Shown: positions 6,293 to 8,287 of the stretch, one piece after another
Layout of the letters: every line of letters begins with the position of its first letter
How positions within the stretch are numbered: the first letter of the stretch is position 1
From: ZLKRG08 sp963977625
Lineage (GTDB): Bacteria; Actinomycetota; Actinomycetes; Nanopelagicales; Nanopelagicaceae
DNA: 8,287 nucleotides
Direction: 5' to 3'
Assembly: GCA_963977625.1 (NCBI GenBank)
Contig: CAXBPX010000057.1
Span: forward strand, 1-8,287
The notes under the pieces: generated by a model
What the model was told of the DNA's origin: nothing
Database searches by the model: none
The model's input: only the letters and a program-made list of their open reading frames with translations
Position numbers and translations under genes: made by a program

Positions 6293-6343
6293 GCCCTATT
6301 AATGTGACGAATCCTTAAAAATCTCACAGTCGCAAAGTAGGGC
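6293..6343. repeat. nested inverted repeat after phoH2
   Basis: GCCCTA (6293-6298) pairs with TAGGGC (6338-6343), and inside it TGTGA (6303-6307) pairs with TCACA (6324-6328), leaving a 16-base loop. In RNA this gives an outer 6-bp and an inner 5-bp stem separated by an asymmetric internal loop. It starts 4 bases after the phoH2 stop. No T-run follows, so it may protect the 3' end or be a protein site rather than act as an intrinsic terminator. Confidence 0.45.
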
Positions 6344-6353
6344 AAATCGGACA
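6343..6353 (-). repeat. 11-bp motif TGTCCGATTTG, copy 2 (downstream of phoH2)
   Basis: Reverse complement of the copy at 4860-4870; read on the plus strand it is CAAATCGGACA. It touches the right arm of the inverted repeat at 6338-6343 and lies 160 bases before the transglycosylase start, so it could serve that gene instead of phoH2. Confidence 0.55.
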
Positions 6354-6460
6354 TACCCCGTTCTGACCTGCACTTTTGTCGACCCAAATTGCTTGTGGAG
6401 AAAGATTTTTCAACAGTTATGCGGGTCGTAATTTGCTGATGTCAGGGGTGATTGAAAGCC

Positions 6461-6496
6461 TTAGCCAGTTAATTAGCCAGTTAATTAACAAGTTAC
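6461..6496 (+). repeat. 12-bp tandem repeat, three units
   Basis: TTAGCCAGTTAA occurs twice without a gap (6461-6472 and 6473-6484), followed by a degenerate third unit TTAACAAGTTAC (6485-6496, 9 of 12 bases alike). It ends 17 bases before the ATG of the transglycosylase gene and so lies in its 5' leader or promoter. The rest of the 224-bp gap 6290-6513 holds the inverted repeat and 11-bp motif listed separately, plus a possible -10 TAATTT at 6429-6434 without a convincing -35. Confidence 0.8.
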
Positions 6497-6513
6497 AGAT
6501 TGGCAGGTGAGAG

Positions 6514-7125
6514 ATGAGGATTGATCGCTTTTATCAAGCGCTCGTAGCTCGTCGCGCTCGCGCTGCCTGGAGCATGGTTGCAACTATGGTGGTTTTAGCA
6601 ACCGCTGCGCCAAGTTCTTATGGTCTGGAATTTCCGATGACCACCCAGTTAGCTCTTCCTGAAGGTGCTTACCTAATCGCTAGCCAAGTTCACCAAGAGA
6701 ACCCAGAACAACAAGTCGCATCTTTATATGCAAATATCAATACCAAGAAGTCAGTCTCAGCGATTGATCTTCGAGCAGTTGCGATTGCCAGCCGCCAAAT
6801 TGAAATGGCGCGCACACCGGATGGCGCCAAGCAGGTAGCGCTCTCAATTATTCGCACCGAATACAAGAGATGGAATGCATCTCAAGAGAAATGTTTAGTA
6901 ACTCTTTGGACCAGAGAATCTCATTGGAATTACAAAGCGCATAACTATCGTTCCGGTGCACACGGAATTGCTCAGGCTTATCCTGCAATCAAAATGGAAA
7001 GCGTAGGACTTGATTGGCGCACCAATGCCGTAACTCAAATTCGTTGGGGACTTAACTACATTGATAAGCGCTACGGATCGCCTTGCAAAGCGCTTTATCG
7101 CCATAACGCCCGCGGCGCTTACTAA
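6514..7125 (+). CDS. Secreted lytic transglycosylase-like (SLT domain) protein
   Basis: Probable exported peptidoglycan-cleaving enzyme (lytic transglycosylase, goose-lysozyme-like fold), 203 residues. The N-terminus has basic residues (R11, R13, R14, R16), a hydrophobic stretch (about 18-32) and small residues up to about 37, as in a Sec signal peptide; a cleavage site near AAPSSYG is a guess. A linker region (about 40-120) has no recognisable domain. The SLT domain occupies about 124-203: LWTRESHWN puts the likely catalytic Glu at 135, followed by SGAHGIAQAYPAIKM (147-161) and TQIRWGLNYIDKRYGSPCKA (174-193). C127 and C191 could form a disulfide. Actinobacterial homologues with this ending are annotated as transglycosylase or aggregation-promoting-factor-like. 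ATG at 6514 has AGG six bases before it. It stands alone and converges on fumarase. Confidence 0.85.
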   Translation: MRIDRFYQALVARRARAAWSMVATMVVLATAAPSSYGLEFPMTTQLALPEGAYLIASQVHQENPEQQVASLYANINTKKSVSAIDLRAVAIASRQIEMARTPDGAKQVALSIIRTEYKRWNASQEKCLVTLWTRESHWNYKAHNYRSGAHGIAQAYPAIKMESVGLDWRTNAVTQIRWGLNYIDKRYGSPCKALYRHNARGAY

Positions 7126-7128
7126 AAA

Positions 7129-8287
7129 TTAAATCTCTGGCTTTAAAGAAATAGTCAGCGGCTTTGCAGTATCAGTAAAGAAATCATTTCCTTTATCATC
7201 AACCACAATAAATGCTGGAAAATCTTCAACCTCAATTTTCCAAACTGCTTCCATCCCTAGCTCTTCAAAATCTAAGACTTCAACTTTCTTAATGCAATCT
7301 TGCGCTAAGCGCGCAGCTGGTCCGCCAATCGAACCAAGATAGAAGCCACCATGCTTCTTGCAAGCATCAGTAACTTGTTTTGAGCGGTTTCCTTTAGCGA
7401 GCATTACAAAAGAGCCGCCGGCTGATTGGAATTGATCAACATATGAATCCATGCGACCTGCAGTGGTTGGACCAAATGAACCTGAAGCAAAACCTGTCGG
7501 AGTTTTAGCAGGGCCTGCGTAGTACACCGCGTATTTCTGCATGTACTCTGGAAGCGCTTTTCCTGAATCTAAAAGTGATTTGATTTTTGCATGTGCAATA
7601 TCGCGAGCGACAACTAATGTTCCGGTTAATGAAAGTCTAGTTTTAACTGGATATTTTGAAAGTTCGGCGCGGATTTCAGACATTGGTTTACTTAAATCAA
7701 TTTTTACTACATTGTCGTTTAAATGTTCATCAGTGGTATCAGGTAAGAAATGCGCAGGATCGCGCTCTAAATCTTCAATAAATATGCCATCTTTGGTGAT
7801 TTTGGCTTTAGCTTGGCGATCTGCAGAGCAAGAAACGGCAATTGCAATAGGTAGCGATGCACCATGTCTTGGTAATCTCACTACGCGCACATCGTGGCAG
7901 AAATATTTACCACCAAATTGCGCGCCGATTCCTAATTTCTGGGTTATTTTCAAAACTTCGGCTTCTACTTCTTGGTCACGAAAGGCGTGGCCAGTTGCGG
8001 CATCTCCGGAAGTTGGCAGCGAATCTAAATATTTTGTGGATGCTAATTTTGCAGTCTTTAAAGTGTGTTCGGCGCTGGTGCCACCTACCACGATTGCCAA
8101 GTGATATGGCGGGCAGGCTGCCGTACCTAGTGATCGTAATTTTTCTTCTAGCCACGGATAGAAAGCATCTTTATTTAGAACCGCTTTGGTCTCTTGATAC
8201 AGGAATGATTTATTGGCACTTCCGCCACCTTTCGCGATGTACAAGAAGTTATATTCGTTTTGATGATCAGAATCGGCATAAATTTCT
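7129..8287 (-). CDS. Class I fumarate hydratase, C-terminal 385 aa (runs off right edge)
   Basis: Oxygen-sensitive [4Fe-4S] fumarase of the FumA/FumB type, interconverting fumarate and (S)-malate in the TCA cycle. The frame stays open to the right edge: before the TTG at 8242-8244 it reads EIYADSDHQNEYNFLYIAKGGG, so that TTG is an internal Leu and the true start is outside. Visible landmarks are AKGGGSANK, the cluster ligand Cys in CPPYHLA (codon 8115-8113), a second ligand Cys in VSCSADRQ (codon 7830-7828), and the C-terminal domain with SFGPTTAGRMDSYVDQF, MLAKGNRS, GGFYLGSIGGPAA and ELGMEAVWKIEVEDFPAF. The third cluster Cys expected in the family would be upstream. Class I enzymes are about 500-550 residues, so roughly a quarter to a third is missing. 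The stop is 3 bp from the convergent transglycosylase stop. Confidence 0.96.
   Translation of the reverse strand, partial: EIYADSDHQNEYNFLYIAKGGGSANKSFLYQETKAVLNKDAFYPWLEEKLRSLGTAACPPYHLAIVVGGTSAEHTLKTAKLASTKYLDSLPTSGDAATGHAFRDQEVEAEVLKITQKLGIGAQFGGKYFCHDVRVVRLPRHGASLPIAIAVSCSADRQAKAKITKDGIFIEDLERDPAHFLPDTTDEHLNDNVVKIDLSKPMSEIRAELSKYPVKTRLSLTGTLVVARDIAHAKIKSLLDSGKALPEYMQKYAVYYAGPAKTPTGFASGSFGPTTAGRMDSYVDQFQSAGGSFVMLAKGNRSKQVTDACKKHGGFYLGSIGGPAARLAQDCIKKVEVLDFEELGMEAVWKIEVEDFPAFIVVDDKGNDFFTDTAKPLTISLKPEI

Noticed and set aside
6303..6328. TGTGA...TCACA as a CRP/GlxR operator
   Set aside because: The half-sites are 16 bases apart, not the 6 of the CRP-family consensus; better described as an inner stem of the inverted repeat.
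6394..6402. DnaA-box-like TGTGGAGAA
   Set aside because: A single copy with one mismatch to the reverse consensus and no dnaA or dnaN nearby; not an origin.
6290..6513. c-di-AMP (ydaO) riboswitch before the transglycosylase gene
   Set aside because: Considered because actinobacterial cell-wall hydrolases often have one, but I could not find the conserved core segments or the long multi-helix layout.
7541..8104. 187-codon plus-strand frame opposite fumarase
   Set aside because: It lies wholly inside a well-conserved fumarase frame; the translation is Ser/Ala-rich with no recognisable motif.
1..8287. CRISPR array, IS element, prophage, toxin-antitoxin or biosynthetic gene cluster
   Set aside because: No regularly spaced repeats, transposase or integrase motifs or clustered accessory genes were seen; all convincing frames belong to housekeeping, transport or envelope families.

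Overview
The window reads as chromosomal DNA of a low-GC, gene-dense actinobacterium, most likely a streamlined free-living lineage such as the freshwater Nanopelagicales (acI). The taxonomic call is inference. It rests on the neighbourhood greA / DUF4307 / small membrane protein / short-chain Z-prenyl synthase / PIN-PhoH (PhoH2), which as I remember it parallels Mycobacterium tuberculosis Rv1080c-Rv1095, combined with AT-leaning codon use, very short intergenic gaps and start-codon-proximal -10 boxes. No IS element, phage gene, tRNA, rRNA or CRISPR array was seen, and no gap without a gene exceeds 224 bases.

Layout. Positions 1-2939 form a minus-strand unit read right to left: DUF4307 membrane protein, greA, a 14-TM DHA2 exporter, and the N-terminal part of a second MFS transporter that runs off the left edge. 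Divergent from it, and separated from the DUF4307 start by only 18 bp, a plus-strand unit begins at 2958: a 46-residue single-TM protein, a SURF1-like protein, a DUF3817 membrane protein and a Z-prenyl diphosphate synthase. These genes abut or overlap by a few bases, which suggests translational coupling. A 128-bp gap precedes phoH2. A 224-bp gap with an inverted repeat and a 12-bp tandem repeat follows it. Next come a secreted lytic-transglycosylase-like protein and, convergent with only 3 bp between stop codons, a class I fumarase that runs off the right edge.

How the genes fit together. Most look like housekeeping or envelope genes: transcript-cleavage factor, cytochrome-oxidase assembly (SURF1), polyprenyl precursor synthesis, RNA metabolism (PhoH2), peptidoglycan remodelling, the TCA cycle and two exporters. 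I see no defence or secondary-metabolite system and do not claim a new one. The most interesting points are: (i) mca, the mycothiol conjugate amidase that sits in this block in many actinobacteria, appears to be missing, leaving its small membrane neighbour directly next to DUF4307; (ii) candidate leaderless promoters, best at 2946-2957 and 2027-2039; (iii) an 11-bp sequence repeated in inverted orientation on both sides of phoH2; and (iv) a three-unit 12-bp tandem repeat just upstream of the transglycosylase start.
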